DNA from: Clostridium_F caseinilyticum
GTDB taxonomy: Bacteria; Bacillota; Clostridia; Clostridiales; Clostridiaceae
Reading direction: 5' to 3' (one strand)
Assembly (NCBI RefSeq): GCF_046127645.1
Contig: NZ_CP175919.1
DNA length: 64,000 bases
Shown: positions 27,038-35,798 of the stretch, in pieces
Position numbering within the stretch: the first letter of the stretch is position 1
Layout: each line of letters opens with the position of its first letter
Position numbers and translations under genes: made by a program
Notes under the pieces: generated by a model
What the model was told of the DNA's origin: nothing
The model's input: the letters and a program-made list of their open reading frames with translations, nothing else
Database searches by the model: none

Positions 27038-27170
27038 TTTTTATTCCTTCCTAAATTTTTATATATTATAATCTTTCCATAACTATATTAATCTTATTTT
27101 ATATGCATACTCAAGTTCACAAATGTTTATATATTAAACTTGTTCATATATTTCAATTAAATGCCAAATA

Positions 27171-27209
27171 AAGATCGGTGTTCAATTCTCCTTGTTAAAC
27201 ACCGATCTT
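27171..27209. terminator. Terminator after the CD3324-like gene
   Basis: AAGATCGGTGTT (27171-27182) and AACACCGATCTT (27198-27209) form a perfect 12-bp stem, the strongest GC-containing hairpin in this part, right after the stop at 27213. Confidence 0.85.
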
Positions 27210-27212
27210 TAT

Positions 27213-27485
27213 TTATATATTTTTTTGTTGCCTAATTATTCTTCTTATACTATGTTCAGTAAGATAATACTCTTGTGATAATTTTTTAATTGATATTCCT
27301 TTTTGATATTTATTAAGAATTTCTCTATTTCTTCTTTTTAAAGTATCTTTTGTACTAGTATTTTCTCCCCAAACTTTTTTATTTTCATATTTTATTGGTA
27401 TATATAAATATCCGCCTTCCACATATTCTTGAATCAATTTAAGAACATGTTCTGGAAGAAGATTCTGTGCGTTTTCATATTTCAT
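27213..27485 (-). CDS. CD3324 family protein (small HTH protein)
   Basis: The start is ATG 27485 (MKYENAQNLLPEHVLKLIQE, 90 residues) with AGGAG 7 nt upstream. The family pattern LPEHVLKLIQEYVEGGYLYI, then KVWGENTSTKD, is followed by a C-terminal helix-turn-helix, GISIKKLSQEYYLTEHSIRR. Proteins of this type (CD3324 in C. difficile) are small uncharacterised DNA-binding-like proteins. It is a single gene with a strong terminator. I infer a regulatory role but no target is visible. Confidence 0.82.
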   Translation of the reverse strand: MKYENAQNLLPEHVLKLIQEYVEGGYLYIPIKYENKKVWGENTSTKDTLKRRNREILNKYQKGISIKKLSQEYYLTEHSIRRIIRQQKNI

Positions 27486-27575
27486 ATTTTTGCTCCTATC
27501 TACTTTATTATTCGTAAATATAGAAGCAAAGACCACACAAAATAAATTTAGTAAGACTTATCTAATAATAAGCTA

Positions 27576-27627
27576 GGCTCTGAACAAATACTTATGTTCT
27601 TATTCTGTGTAATCTTTGCACAGAGCC
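27576..27627. repeat. Small MITE-like inverted repeat
   Basis: This 52-bp unit starts GGCTCTG and ends CAGAGCC. Its termini match over 13 of about 18 positions when inverted (GGCTCTGAACAAAT against GGCTCTGTGCAAAG). The surrounding 27540-27770 has no gene. It may be a non-autonomous IS end pair. Confidence 0.45.
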
Positions 27628-27770
27628 AAAATAGACAACATATTCCATCATATAATCCACTGATTTCGCCCCCATTTCTCCATTAAAAATATATCTTTAT
27701 AAATTTTATTATAATATTAATATTACACTAACTACATTAATAATATTTGTCAAGAGAGCCAAAGTATAAA

Positions 27771-28025
27771 TTATATTTCCTCATAAAATTCAATTAGTTT
27801 TTCTACTGGAATTTCTAAATTATTAGTATTTTTATCACATTTATTCCCACATAGACATTTTCTAATTTCATTAGCTGCTGTTGCAATCTCTGTAGTGTCT
27901 TCATCTAAGAGTTCTTCTACTTCTTCTTTTGTTAGTAAATATCCATTTAGAACTTTTTCTTATATTTAATCATTTCTTTGTCGCCTTAAAATTGGATTGA
28001 TTTTATTTGCAAATAATGCACTCAT
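27771..28025 (-). pseudogene. Small ORF with two in-frame stops (weak BioB-like segment)
   Basis: A frame of 85 codons runs from ATG 28025, behind a good AAAGGAGA site, to TAA 27771, but it is broken by TAA at codons 20 and 22. The first part reads MSALFANKINPILRRQRND. The second, KVLNGYLLTKEEVEELLDED with ANEIRKCLCGNKCD, resembles the N-terminal helix region of biotin synthase (GYxLTxEExLxLL, ANEIRxxFCGN), but the radical-SAM CxxxCxxC part is absent. It ends IPVEKLIEFYEEI. I call it decayed; the family link is weak. Confidence 0.5.
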
Positions 28026-28080
28026 TATGTAGTTCTCCTTTAAATTTATTATATTTTACTTATAGATTATAAATCATATA

Positions 28081-28127
28081 AAAAAGTATTGTTAACTTAA
28101 TTATTGTTTAAATTAACAATACTTTTT
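28081..28127. terminator. Perfect long hairpin
   Basis: AAAAAGTATTGTTAA and TTAACAATACTTTTT form a 15-bp perfect stem with a 17-nt loop, with T-runs both ways. It lies upstream of the broken ORF at 27771-28025 and would stop transcription from either side. Confidence 0.75.
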
Positions 28128-28383
28128 TTATTATCTTTCCTATTTTTAATAACACACTTTTTCTATTTGAGAAAATTACATAATTCATTTTTAAATTTAA
28201 TATAGCAAATATAAAAATATACATAATAAGCTCTAACAATCCTTAATTTTAATAAATTAAATTTTTTTATAATTCTTCACAAAGACGTGAAGAAACAGTA
28301 GTGAAGCCAATGATGGCACCTCTACTTATAAAAAGTTTTTAATAGATTAAAATTTAGAACTTCTTAAAAAAATGAATTGTTTT

Positions 28384-28440
28384 ATGAGTGCATTATTTAT
28401 ATTTACGGCTCGAAAATTAAATCTATTTTGAGACAGCCTC
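28384..28440 (+). mobile_element. Insertion-sequence 3'-end remnant
   Basis: The plus strand encodes MSALFIFTARKLNLF then stop, followed by TGAGACAGCC. It matches the remnant at 9893-9974 over about 50 bp, with ATTATTTATATTTACGG as the identical core. It abuts the stop of the DUF3862 gene. The region 28130-28380 otherwise shows no gene apart from a short hairpin CTTCAC-N6-GTGAAG. Confidence 0.5.
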
Positions 28441-28451
28441 TTTATATCTAT

Positions 28452-29048
28452 TTAGTTTAATCCAAGGCGATTTTTAGCAGTTACTTTTCCATTTTCAAAG
28501 GTTACATTCATATTACTTCCATTAGGATTAACCCATAAATATATTGATTTAATATTTCCATTAATTTCAGAAGCATACATTAACTTTCCATCGCCTAATA
28601 TATCTTTAACTTTACTATAGTCCATGCCTTTTTGAATTTTTGTATATTTTATTAAATTTACTTCTGCATTTTCTACTGAAAGCCCTGATTGAGCTTTTCC
28701 TATAACTTTACCATCTTTAGCAATAACATTCATATTAGTATTGTCATAATTATACCAAGTGTATATAACTGCCTTTACACCATCTATCTCAGATTCTTCT
28801 GACTCTCTATATTCACCTAAAATACTCTTTATATCTTCATAGTTTGAACCTATTTTTATATTATAAAACTTTTCATAGTCTACTTTTTTAACTTCATCTT
28901 TTTTAACTTCAGTTTTAGTAGAATTTTTAGTATCTAAAATATTCATACTTTTACTACTATTAGAGCCAGCTACTCCACATATAATTACTATAACAATAAT
29001 CCAAAACCAAAATTTTTTATAAAATGGTTCTTTTGTTTTTTCTAACAT
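28452..29048 (-). CDS. DUF3862-type secreted/membrane protein with tandem repeats
   Basis: The 198-residue protein has one membrane helix (about 12-29, FWFWIIVIVIICGVAG), a Lys/Thr-rich linker and two tandem DUF3862/SmpA-like repeats. Repeat 1 has YNIKIGSNYEDIKSILGE and IYTWYNYDNTNMNVIAKDGK. Repeat 2 has TKIQKGMDYSKVKDILGD and IYLWVNPNGSNMNVTFENGK. This fold resembles BLIP and BamE and usually mediates binding rather than catalysis. It is anchored outside the membrane. No partner gene is evident. Confidence 0.8.
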   Translation of the reverse strand: MLEKTKEPFYKKFWFWIIVIVIICGVAGSNSSKSMNILDTKNSTKTEVKKDEVKKVDYEKFYNIKIGSNYEDIKSILGEYRESEESEIDGVKAVIYTWYNYDNTNMNVIAKDGKVIGKAQSGLSVENAEVNLIKYTKIQKGMDYSKVKDILGDGKLMYASEINGNIKSIYLWVNPNGSNMNVTFENGKVTAKNRLGLN

Positions 29049-29225
29049 TTAATCAACCTCTCTTATATAAATGGTTCAGATATTATTATATGAAATTTAT
29101 CTTTTATGTGACACTATTTATTAAGAATCATCTCATTCATATTTTGACTATTGGTATAGTTTTCCTTATTGTTTTATGCTATAATTTTTATGAAAACGAA
29201 TACTAAATGAAGGGGGATTAATATA

Positions 29226-31019
29226 ATGAAAATATCTGAAAGACTTACAAAATTAAGAGCATTAATGTCAAAAAAGAATATTGATATGTATATCGTACCT
29301 ACTGCTGATTTCCATCAAAGTGAATATGTAGGTGAACACTTTAAAGCCAGAAAATATATAACTGGTTTTTCTGGTTCTGCAGGAACTGCTGTTATTACAA
29401 AAGACCATGCAGGACTTTGGACAGATGGAAGGTATTTCTTGCAAGCTGAAAATCAATTAAAAGGAACTACTGTAGAATTATTTAAAATGGGACAACCAGG
29501 CGTTCCAACCATAGAAGAATATATAACAAATACACTTCCTGACAAAGGTACTCTTGGATTTGATGGTCGTGTTATTTCTATGGGAGATGGACAAAGTTAT
29601 GAAACAATATTAGCCCATAAAAATGCAAGTATCAATTATGACTGTGATTTAATTGATGATATATGGGAAGATCGTCCACCACTTTCTGAAGAACCAGCTT
29701 TTGAACTTGATATAAAATACACTGGAGAATCTACAGCTTCTAAATTAAAACGTGTTAGAGAAGCAATGACAGATGCCGGTGCAAATGTACATGTTATTAC
29801 ATCTTTAGATGATATTGCATGGGTTCTTAATATACGTGGAAATGATATTGAGTTTTTCCCACTAATTTTAAGTTATCTTATCATTACAATGGATGAAGTT
29901 CATCTATTTATAAATGAAGATAAACTAAGTGATGAAATTAAATCAAATCTTAAGGAAAATGGTGTATCATTCATACATCCATATAATGAAGTATATGAAG
30001 CAGTGAAAAAAATTGCCGCTTCTGACATTGTTTTAGTTGACCCAGATAGAATGAATTATGCATTATATAATAATATTCCAAAAGATGCTAAAAAAATAGA
30101 AAAACGAAATCCATCTGTTTTATTTAAAGCTATGAAAAACCCAATTGAAATTGAAAACATTAAAAAGGCTCAAATAAAAGATGGAGTAGCTCATACTAAA
30201 TTTATGTACTGGCTTAAACATAATATAGGCAAAGAAGTAATCACAGAAATAAGTGCTTCTAATAAACTAGATGAATTCCGTGCAGAACAAGGCGGATTTA
30301 TTCGTCCAAGTTTTGAACCTATTTCTTCATTTGGCGAACATGCTGCCATAGTACACTATGCTCCATCTCCTGAAACAGATGTAGAACTAAAAGAAGGTTC
30401 TTTATTCTTAACAGATACTGGTGCTGGCTTCTATGAAGGTTCTACAGATATTACAAGAACTTATGCATTAGGAGAAGTACCACAAATAATGAAAGATCAC
30501 TTCACTCTAACTGTTAATAGTAACATGCATCTTGCTCATGCAAAATTCCTTTATGGTTGTAATGGTATGAATTTAGATATACTTGCACGTGCTCCATTCT
30601 GGAATAGCAACTTAAACTTCAATCATGGTACAGGACACGGTGTTGGATACTTAATGAACATTCATGAAGCACCGACTGGATTCAGATGGCAATATCGTCC
30701 AAACGAAACTCATCCTTTTGAAGAAGGAATGGTTATTACTGATGAACCTGGTATCTATATTGCAGGCTCACACGGTGTTCGTATTGAAAATGAACTTCTT
30801 GTATGCAAAGGCGAACAAAATGAATATGGCCAATTCATGTACTTTGAACCAATTAGCTATGTTCCTATAGATTTAGATGCAATAAATCCTGAACTTATGA
30901 CAATAGAAGAAAAAGCTTGGTTAGATGAATATCATGAATCTGTATATAATAAAATTTCACCATACCTTACTGAAGATGAAAAGGACTGGTTAAAGGAGTA
31001 TACCAGAAAAATTTCATAA
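29226..31019 (+). CDS. Aminopeptidase P family protein (M24)
   Basis: The 597-residue enzyme has two creatinase-like N-terminal domains (about 1-310), a pita-bread M24 catalytic domain (about 311-530) and a C-terminal M24_C extension. Metal ligands are visible: Asp in LTDTGAGF and in STDITRTY, His in NFNHGTGHGVG, Glu in TDEPGIYI and RIENELLV. It removes N-terminal residues preceding proline, using Mn2+. GGGGG precedes the ATG. The peptide-transporter remnant follows 30 nt later, so the pair once formed a peptide-uptake/degradation operon. Confidence 0.95.
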   Translation: MKISERLTKLRALMSKKNIDMYIVPTADFHQSEYVGEHFKARKYITGFSGSAGTAVITKDHAGLWTDGRYFLQAENQLKGTTVELFKMGQPGVPTIEEYITNTLPDKGTLGFDGRVISMGDGQSYETILAHKNASINYDCDLIDDIWEDRPPLSEEPAFELDIKYTGESTASKLKRVREAMTDAGANVHVITSLDDIAWVLNIRGNDIEFFPLILSYLIITMDEVHLFINEDKLSDEIKSNLKENGVSFIHPYNEVYEAVKKIAASDIVLVDPDRMNYALYNNIPKDAKKIEKRNPSVLFKAMKNPIEIENIKKAQIKDGVAHTKFMYWLKHNIGKEVITEISASNKLDEFRAEQGGFIRPSFEPISSFGEHAAIVHYAPSPETDVELKEGSLFLTDTGAGFYEGSTDITRTYALGEVPQIMKDHFTLTVNSNMHLAHAKFLYGCNGMNLDILARAPFWNSNLNFNHGTGHGVGYLMNIHEAPTGFRWQYRPNETHPFEEGMVITDEPGIYIAGSHGVRIENELLVCKGEQNEYGQFMYFEPISYVPIDLDAINPELMTIEEKAWLDEYHESVYNKISPYLTEDEKDWLKEYTRKIS

Positions 31020-31049
31020 TCACAAATAATGGAAAGAAGGTATTTCACA

Positions 31050-31583
31050 ATGCCTGAAAGCAAAACAAAACACCCTATTGGATTACGACTAGTAAATATC
31101 TCCATTGCATTACAAAGTTATGCAGGTTATGCAGTATTCTCAATATTAATACTATTTTTTACAGCTGATGTTATCAAAAATGGACTTGGAATGATCTTAA
31201 CAGGCATTGCTTTCTTAACTTTAATACTAGGCATATCAACATTGGGTGGTGTAACAGACGGCACTAAACAAATGAACATACTTTTTATCATTGTGGCTTA
31301 CTTTTTATTAACAGTAGGAGAACTTTGCCTATCTCCAATCGGAATGGCAATGTTCAACAAATTAGCTCCTGCAAAATACGGCTCCCTAGCAATGGGTGCA
31401 TGGTACTTAAGTTTCTTCTTTTCAAGCATAATTTCTGGGAAACTTGCAGGATTTACAGATACTCTAGGATATACCCAAATATTTGGCTTAATATCTGCCA
31501 TTGTAATAATATTTGGTGTAATTCTAATTTTACTGCGAAATGGATTATTAAAACTAATGTCTTTGGATGAATTTAACAATTAA
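31050..31583 (+). pseudogene. POT/PTR family peptide transporter with large internal deletion
   Basis: The reading frame is intact (178 codons from ATG 31050 behind GAAGG), but the protein is less than half the 480-500 residues of DtpT-type transporters. The first 40 residues (KHPIGLRLVNISIALQSYAG, VFSILILFFT) match the first helix region, then it jumps at about residue 45 to KNGLGMILTGIAFLTLILGI and the C-terminal helices with LTVGELCLSPIGMAMFNKLA. Helices 2-8 are missing. It is unlikely to transport peptides. Confidence 0.8.
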
Positions 31584-31611
31584 GTCATCGTAGACAACAA
31601 ATTAAAAGAAC

Positions 31612-31662
31612 AAAAAGAGAGTGTCTCAAAATAGTTTAATTCTATTTTGAAATACTCTTTTT
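31612..31662. terminator. Terminator after the transporter remnant
   Basis: AAAAAGAG...TCTCAAAATAG (31612-31634) pairs with CTATTTTGA...CTCTTTTT (31642-31662), with a 2-nt bulge and 7-nt loop. The inner sequence CTCAAAATAG resembles the IS ends at 9.9 and 28.4 kb, so the terminator may derive from an IS tip. Confidence 0.75.
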
Positions 31663-31785
31663 ATAATATAAATATAGTTTTCTAGAAAATCTAAGTTTTA
31701 AAAAATACCTAAATTTAATACTTAATAGAGCACCAATCTTATATGTAAAAAATATATAAGATCACTTTTTATATTACAATATATA

Positions 31786-32052
31786 TTATTCTTTCTCTTC
31801 CAATTCAATTAAAGTCATAATACTGTAGTTAGCTAAATCCATCAATGTATCCTTTATAGATTCATCTACTAGAGCATCTTTAGTACATAAACTTTGTAAC
31901 CTATTAACTTTATCTGTAATTCTAGTTACTGCACTTATTATTCCTAATTTTTTATAAGTTTCTCCAAAACTGTCCCCGTAGTCATGATTCTTAACTTTAT
32001 AAATTTTATTAAGTTCCTCACATATAGCCTTATGTTTACTTGCCTTATGCAT
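31786..32052 (-). CDS. DUF1599 / nucleotide-modification-associated domain protein
   Basis: The 88-residue protein contains the DUF1599 pattern: CEELNKIYKVKNHDYGDSFG, YKKLGIISAVTRITDKVNRL, then DESIKDTLMDLANYSIMTLI. The NHDYGDSF motif and the DTLxDLANY helix are diagnostic. The domain, related to MazG/dUTPase-like folds, is frequent in phages and is linked to modified nucleotides. Size is near full length. It stands alone, next to a duplicated non-coding block, and is probably a phage relic. Confidence 0.88.
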   Translation of the reverse strand: MHKASKHKAICEELNKIYKVKNHDYGDSFGETYKKLGIISAVTRITDKVNRLQSLCTKDALVDESIKDTLMDLANYSIMTLIELEEKE

Positions 32053-32065
32053 GATTGTTACCTCC

Positions 32066-32314
32066 TAAAATTTTCTCATCCTTATAAATCCTATTTTCTC
32101 CATAGATTTAATTTGTATATCTATTATATTTCAATTAAGTTGTATATGCACACTTCTCTTATGTATTATTCTTTCGTATACTAATGCATACTAAAAATTA
32201 TATGTTTAAAATTCCAATTTATATGTTTTGCTATACGTATCACTATTTTTCTTAAAATATGACTATTATTTATACTTAATCTATATATCAAACTTCGAAA
32301 AATTTTATAACAAA
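32066..32314. repeat. Duplicated non-coding block, copy 1
   Basis: About 249 bp starting AAAATTTTCTCATCCTTATA and ending near CTTCGAAAAATTTTATAACA recurs at 34428-34669 in the same orientation with roughly 85% identity by eye. Long exact runs include ATTATATTTCAATTAAGTTG. Neither copy encodes an obvious protein. The two copies bracket the germination permease gene. Confidence 0.85.
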
Positions 32315-32334
32315 AGATTCATATCAATTTGAGC

Positions 32335-32710
32335 TTTTATACTTTTTATTTCTTTTAAGTGCGCATGAATAAGTAATCTTGTAGTCTTCCTCAAATAGCT
32401 TTAAACCTCCATCTAAGCACTTGTCCAATTTCTTTATCTATGCTTCCATAATTAATTCTCCTTCCCTAGTTTTTTTATAATAATCAAACAATCCAATTTT
32501 CTTTAAATAATATTTTTACTCAATATATTGCTATGAGTTCTACCTAAGACCATAACTATATCAACTTTTTCATACTATCCCACATAAAACACACATATAT
32601 CAAATCATCTTTAATAAATTGTTTTCTATGATTCTCATGGAACTCTAGATTATATCTAAGTCTATGATTTAATTTTATATACTCTAATCCATCAATGGTA
32701 ATTGATTATC
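32335..32710 (-). pseudogene. Degenerate HTH-like ORF
   Basis: Minus-strand translation in two frames gives ITIDGLEYIKLNHRLRYN, FHENHRKQFIKDDLIYVCFM and WDSMKK, then after a frame change DIVMVLGRTHSNILSK, KKIGLFDYYKKTREGELIME and, after a stop, LDKCLDGGLKLFEEDYKITY. The middle resembles SANT/HTH-type phage regulators (xxDIAxALGRTxxTVxSKxYxLKKxGLFxYYK). Several stops and shifts show it is dead. Confidence 0.45.
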
Positions 32711-32904
32711 CCACAATTATTTCTTCTTTCTAAATTATTTTTTTATTACACTAGTATAGTTAATATAGATAAATACTTAGTTTAATCTCTACACCTATTT
32801 AATTTAAACTTTTTATAAATCACATATAATTTTAAGCATTTTTAAAACCTTTGTTATTATCTTAAAATTTCTGTTTTGATAAATATCTTATATTATAAAT
32901 TCTT

Positions 32905-34002
32905 CTAAAATATTTGTAATCTCTTTTTCTTTTCTTTTATAATTTTTATAATAGTTATACTTGTTATAAAAATTAAATTAAATGTTAAATAAAATATACT
33001 GATATATTTATTGACTTTTGTAAAAATTATAAAGCTATCTAATATATTAACAATTATAGTAGCAGATATAAATACTATTATATATAAAATATTAGGGTTT
33101 ATTTTTTTAAATATGCTAGATAGTGAATAATAGAAAAAATAATTCTGATTAGCTATAGTTTGAAATACTATACTAATCCATAAAAACATAAAAACAAGTT
33201 CAAAATTACTTATACCAGGTATATAAATTGTTTGTGCAAGAGATAAAGTAGGCCAATACAAATTTTTTGTTACATCTGGACCCATGTAATATATAGATAT
33301 GAAGCTTAGCCATATATACACAATGACTACAATTAATGTGCTTTTAAAAAATGAGCTCTTTATCTTATTTTTATCCTTCATTAAAGGAACTATTAAAAAA
33401 ATAACTTCTATACCTAAAAAAGAATATACAGTCTCTCTACTAGCTTTTAAAATATAGGAAAATGGAGTTCCCAATATAGGTTTAATATTTAGAATATCTC
33501 CTTTTTTTATTGCAATAAAAGTTATTAATATTAATGGAATAGCTAGATAAAAAATAATTTGATTTATTCTCCCTAAAGATTTTATGCCTTTAGAAGCAGC
33601 ATATACTGAAATCAATAATATCGGAATAGATAATTTATATTGCTCTAAAAATGCTACTAAATGAACCCTTAATAAATTACTTATATCAGCAGTAGCAATA
33701 ATTATATAAATAAAATATTGGAAAGCAAATACAAAAGAAAATATATTACCTAAAACTTTGCCAAAATAATTTTTGCTTATTTCCACTATATTTATATTGT
33801 AATAAGACTTATCTTTAAATATTAATACAGCACAAAGTAGTATATAAAAAGGATATAAGCTTCCTATAACTACTCCAATCCAACCATCATTTTCAGCTAT
33901 CTTAGTTAAATTAGCTGGAAGAGATAATATCCCTATTCCTATCATAGTTCCTACTATTATAGCTATAGCTTGATTTGTAGTTAATACATTATTATTTTCC
34001 AT
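32905..34002 (-). CDS. GerAB-type spore germination permease
   Basis: The 365-residue protein has ten membrane helices and belongs to the APC-like endospore germination permease family (GerAB/GerKB/YndE). The N-terminus has LTTNQAIAIIVGTMIGIGIL; later blocks are GIKSLGRINQIIFYL and YIPGISNFELVFMFLWISIV. In spores these proteins sit in the inner membrane and bind amino-acid or sugar germinants together with GerAA and GerAC. Neither partner is adjacent, so this is an orphan B subunit. A sporulation-specific promoter is expected, but I could not identify one with confidence. Confidence 0.88.
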   Translation of the reverse strand: MENNNVLTTNQAIAIIVGTMIGIGILSLPANLTKIAENDGWIGVVIGSLYPFYILLCAVLIFKDKSYYNINIVEISKNYFGKVLGNIFSFVFAFQYFIYIIIATADISNLLRVHLVAFLEQYKLSIPILLISVYAASKGIKSLGRINQIIFYLAIPLILITFIAIKKGDILNIKPILGTPFSYILKASRETVYSFLGIEVIFLIVPLMKDKNKIKSSFFKSTLIVVIVYIWLSFISIYYMGPDVTKNLYWPTLSLAQTIYIPGISNFELVFMFLWISIVFQTIANQNYFFYYSLSSIFKKINPNILYIIVFISATIIVNILDSFIIFTKVNKYISIFYLTFNLIFITSITIIKIIKEKKKRLQIF

Positions 34003-34427
34003 TACGGTTATCTCCTAAACTTCCCCACAAACTACCACTATTTATAGAAGATGGTGACTTTGTGTTTAATATATCTACGTTATATCTCTTAATATATAAT
34101 TCGTATATATTTATTACATATTATTTGCAAATTTCCTAAATTTAATCCACTTTAATGAAGTAAGGAATACCTATATATATTTTTATATATTTTAAAAATG
34201 TTCAAATTATAAGTCCAGTGTATCGAAAAGTTTTTGTAAAATATAGGTTTTGTTCTTCATTTCTTTAAATTGTGATATTAAATTATATTAAACATATTTA
34301 ACTGGTTCATGATGTTTTCTAACCTATTACTTACCAGGTTCAAAATTTTTTTATCTTTTTCAAATCCTAAAAAAATGAATACTACAGTAAACTACTTCAT
34401 AACCACAAAAATAACTTTTACTGTTTA

Positions 34428-34669
34428 TAAAATTTTCTCATCTTTATAAACCCTATTTTCTCCATATCTTTAATTTGTATATATATTATATTTCAATTAA
34501 GTTGTATATGTACACTCCTCTTATATATTATTCTTTTGTATACTAAAAATTATATATATTAAAACTTCCAATTCATATGTTTTTCTATATGTATTACCAT
34601 TTTTCTTAAAATACAACCATTATTTATACTTAACCTATACCTCAAAGTTCGAAAACTTTTGTAACAAAT
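34428..34669. repeat. Duplicated non-coding block, copy 2
   Basis: This is the second copy of the block at 32066-32314. It ends about 50 bp before the ATG of the FAD/2Fe-2S protein, so it may hold that gene's promoter. The stretch 34003-34427 before it has no gene I can support. Confidence 0.85.
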
Positions 34670-34720
34670 TTATATTTCAAAAATATTTTAATAGTATGAA
34701 GATAAAGTGGAGGGATAGGC

Positions 34721-35704
34721 ATGGAATACGAAATAAAAGATTGTATAGATGCTGGTAGTGAATACTGCCCTTGTCATTTAGCTGAAACAGGAGATTGTAT
34801 ATTATGTTCTCAGTTATCCGGCAAAAAATTTTGTGACTGTATAAATTGGAAGGGTGTTTGTATATATCAAGAATTTATGTGGAACGGGAAAAAAGCTAAA
34901 GAAGAGAGAGAAACTTACTTAGGAAAAATTCTAGAAAAAAACAACATAGAAGATAAGACCATAGTGTTAACCATAGCACTAAGCCATAAATTGTGCCAAC
35001 AATTAGTTTATCCAGGCAGTTTTGTATTTTTAAGAAACAAAGATGATTTTGGTTTTTATGATGCTCCTATTTCTATTATGGATGCTAATACAGAAGAAAA
35101 CTTTATCAAAGTTGCTATTGAAATTAGGGGTGTAAAAACTAAAACTATAGCTGACTTAGATGAAAATGATGATATTTTAGTTAGAGGCCCTTTCTGGAAT
35201 GGGGTTTTAGGCCTAAAAAATGTTTATAGAGCAAAAAATGGAACTAGTATTTTAATATCAAGGGGCATAGGTCAAGCCCCATTAGTACCTGTTATGAAAA
35301 AATTGAATTCTAATGGTAATAAAATAATAGCTATAATAGACAATTCCGGTTATGAAAATATATTAATAAAAGACTATTTAAAATTATATAATGCAGAAGT
35401 TATAGAATTAAACACTTTAAAAACTGGCGAACTTACAGATGATTTAAAAAATAAATTAAAAGAAATCCTAGATAAAGAAGATATTAATATAATCCATTGC
35501 TCTTCTCAGGATATTATAATATATAAACTTGTAGAATTTTTAGATGATAAAGTTCCTATATCTAGCTCTAATAATGCAAAAATGTGCTGTGGTGAAGGTG
35601 TTTGTGGTACTTGTACTGTAAGATATAAGGGACATATAGTCAAAAGGTTATGTAAAATACAAACAGAACCTAAATATGTATTTAGAGAAAGAAGACTTAT
35701 TTAA
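34721..35704 (+). CDS. PyrK-like FAD/2Fe-2S electron-transfer protein
   Basis: The 327-residue protein has three parts: a Cys-rich N-terminal 50 residues (CPCHLAETGDCILCSQ, then FCDCINWKGVC), an FAD/NAD-binding ferredoxin-reductase core (about 60-270, with YDAPISIMD and SRGIGQAPLVPVMKKL), and a C-terminal 2Fe-2S site CCGEGVCGTCT plus a later Cys. This resembles the electron-transfer subunit of dihydroorotate dehydrogenase and sulfide dehydrogenase-like proteins. No dehydrogenase subunit is next to it. GGAGGG precedes the ATG. Its leader is partly repeated at 63048-63096, before a fragment of an FAD oxidoreductase that might be its lost partner. Confidence 0.85.
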   Translation: MEYEIKDCIDAGSEYCPCHLAETGDCILCSQLSGKKFCDCINWKGVCIYQEFMWNGKKAKEERETYLGKILEKNNIEDKTIVLTIALSHKLCQQLVYPGSFVFLRNKDDFGFYDAPISIMDANTEENFIKVAIEIRGVKTKTIADLDENDDILVRGPFWNGVLGLKNVYRAKNGTSILISRGIGQAPLVPVMKKLNSNGNKIIAIIDNSGYENILIKDYLKLYNAEVIELNTLKTGELTDDLKNKLKEILDKEDINIIHCSSQDIIIYKLVEFLDDKVPISSSNNAKMCCGEGVCGTCTVRYKGHIVKRLCKIQTEPKYVFRERRLI

Positions 35705-35716
35705 ACTTTAGAAAAC

Positions 35717-35745
35717 CCCAGACATCTTTTTGTCTGGGATCTTTT
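35717..35745 (+). terminator. Terminator after the electron-transfer gene
   Basis: CCCAGACA and TGTCTGGG form an 8-bp stem with a T-rich 6-nt loop, followed by ATCTTTT, 13 nt after the stop codon. Confidence 0.85.
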
Positions 35746-35798
35746 AAATAACTTAAGCATTAAAAATTAAATACTTTTCCTCTTTAGTATGCTAATAG

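Noticed and set aside
27771..28025. In-frame stops as selenocysteine or pyrrolysine codons
   Set aside because: Both are TAA, not TGA or TAG, and no SECIS-like hairpin follows.
31298..31579. Minus-strand ORF opposite the peptide-transporter remnant
   Set aside because: It is a shadow of the transporter frame, whose family motifs are clear.
32053..34720. The duplicated 245-bp blocks as ends of a composite transposon
   Set aside because: No transposase lies between them and the blocks show no terminal inverted repeats; direct duplication is the simpler reading.
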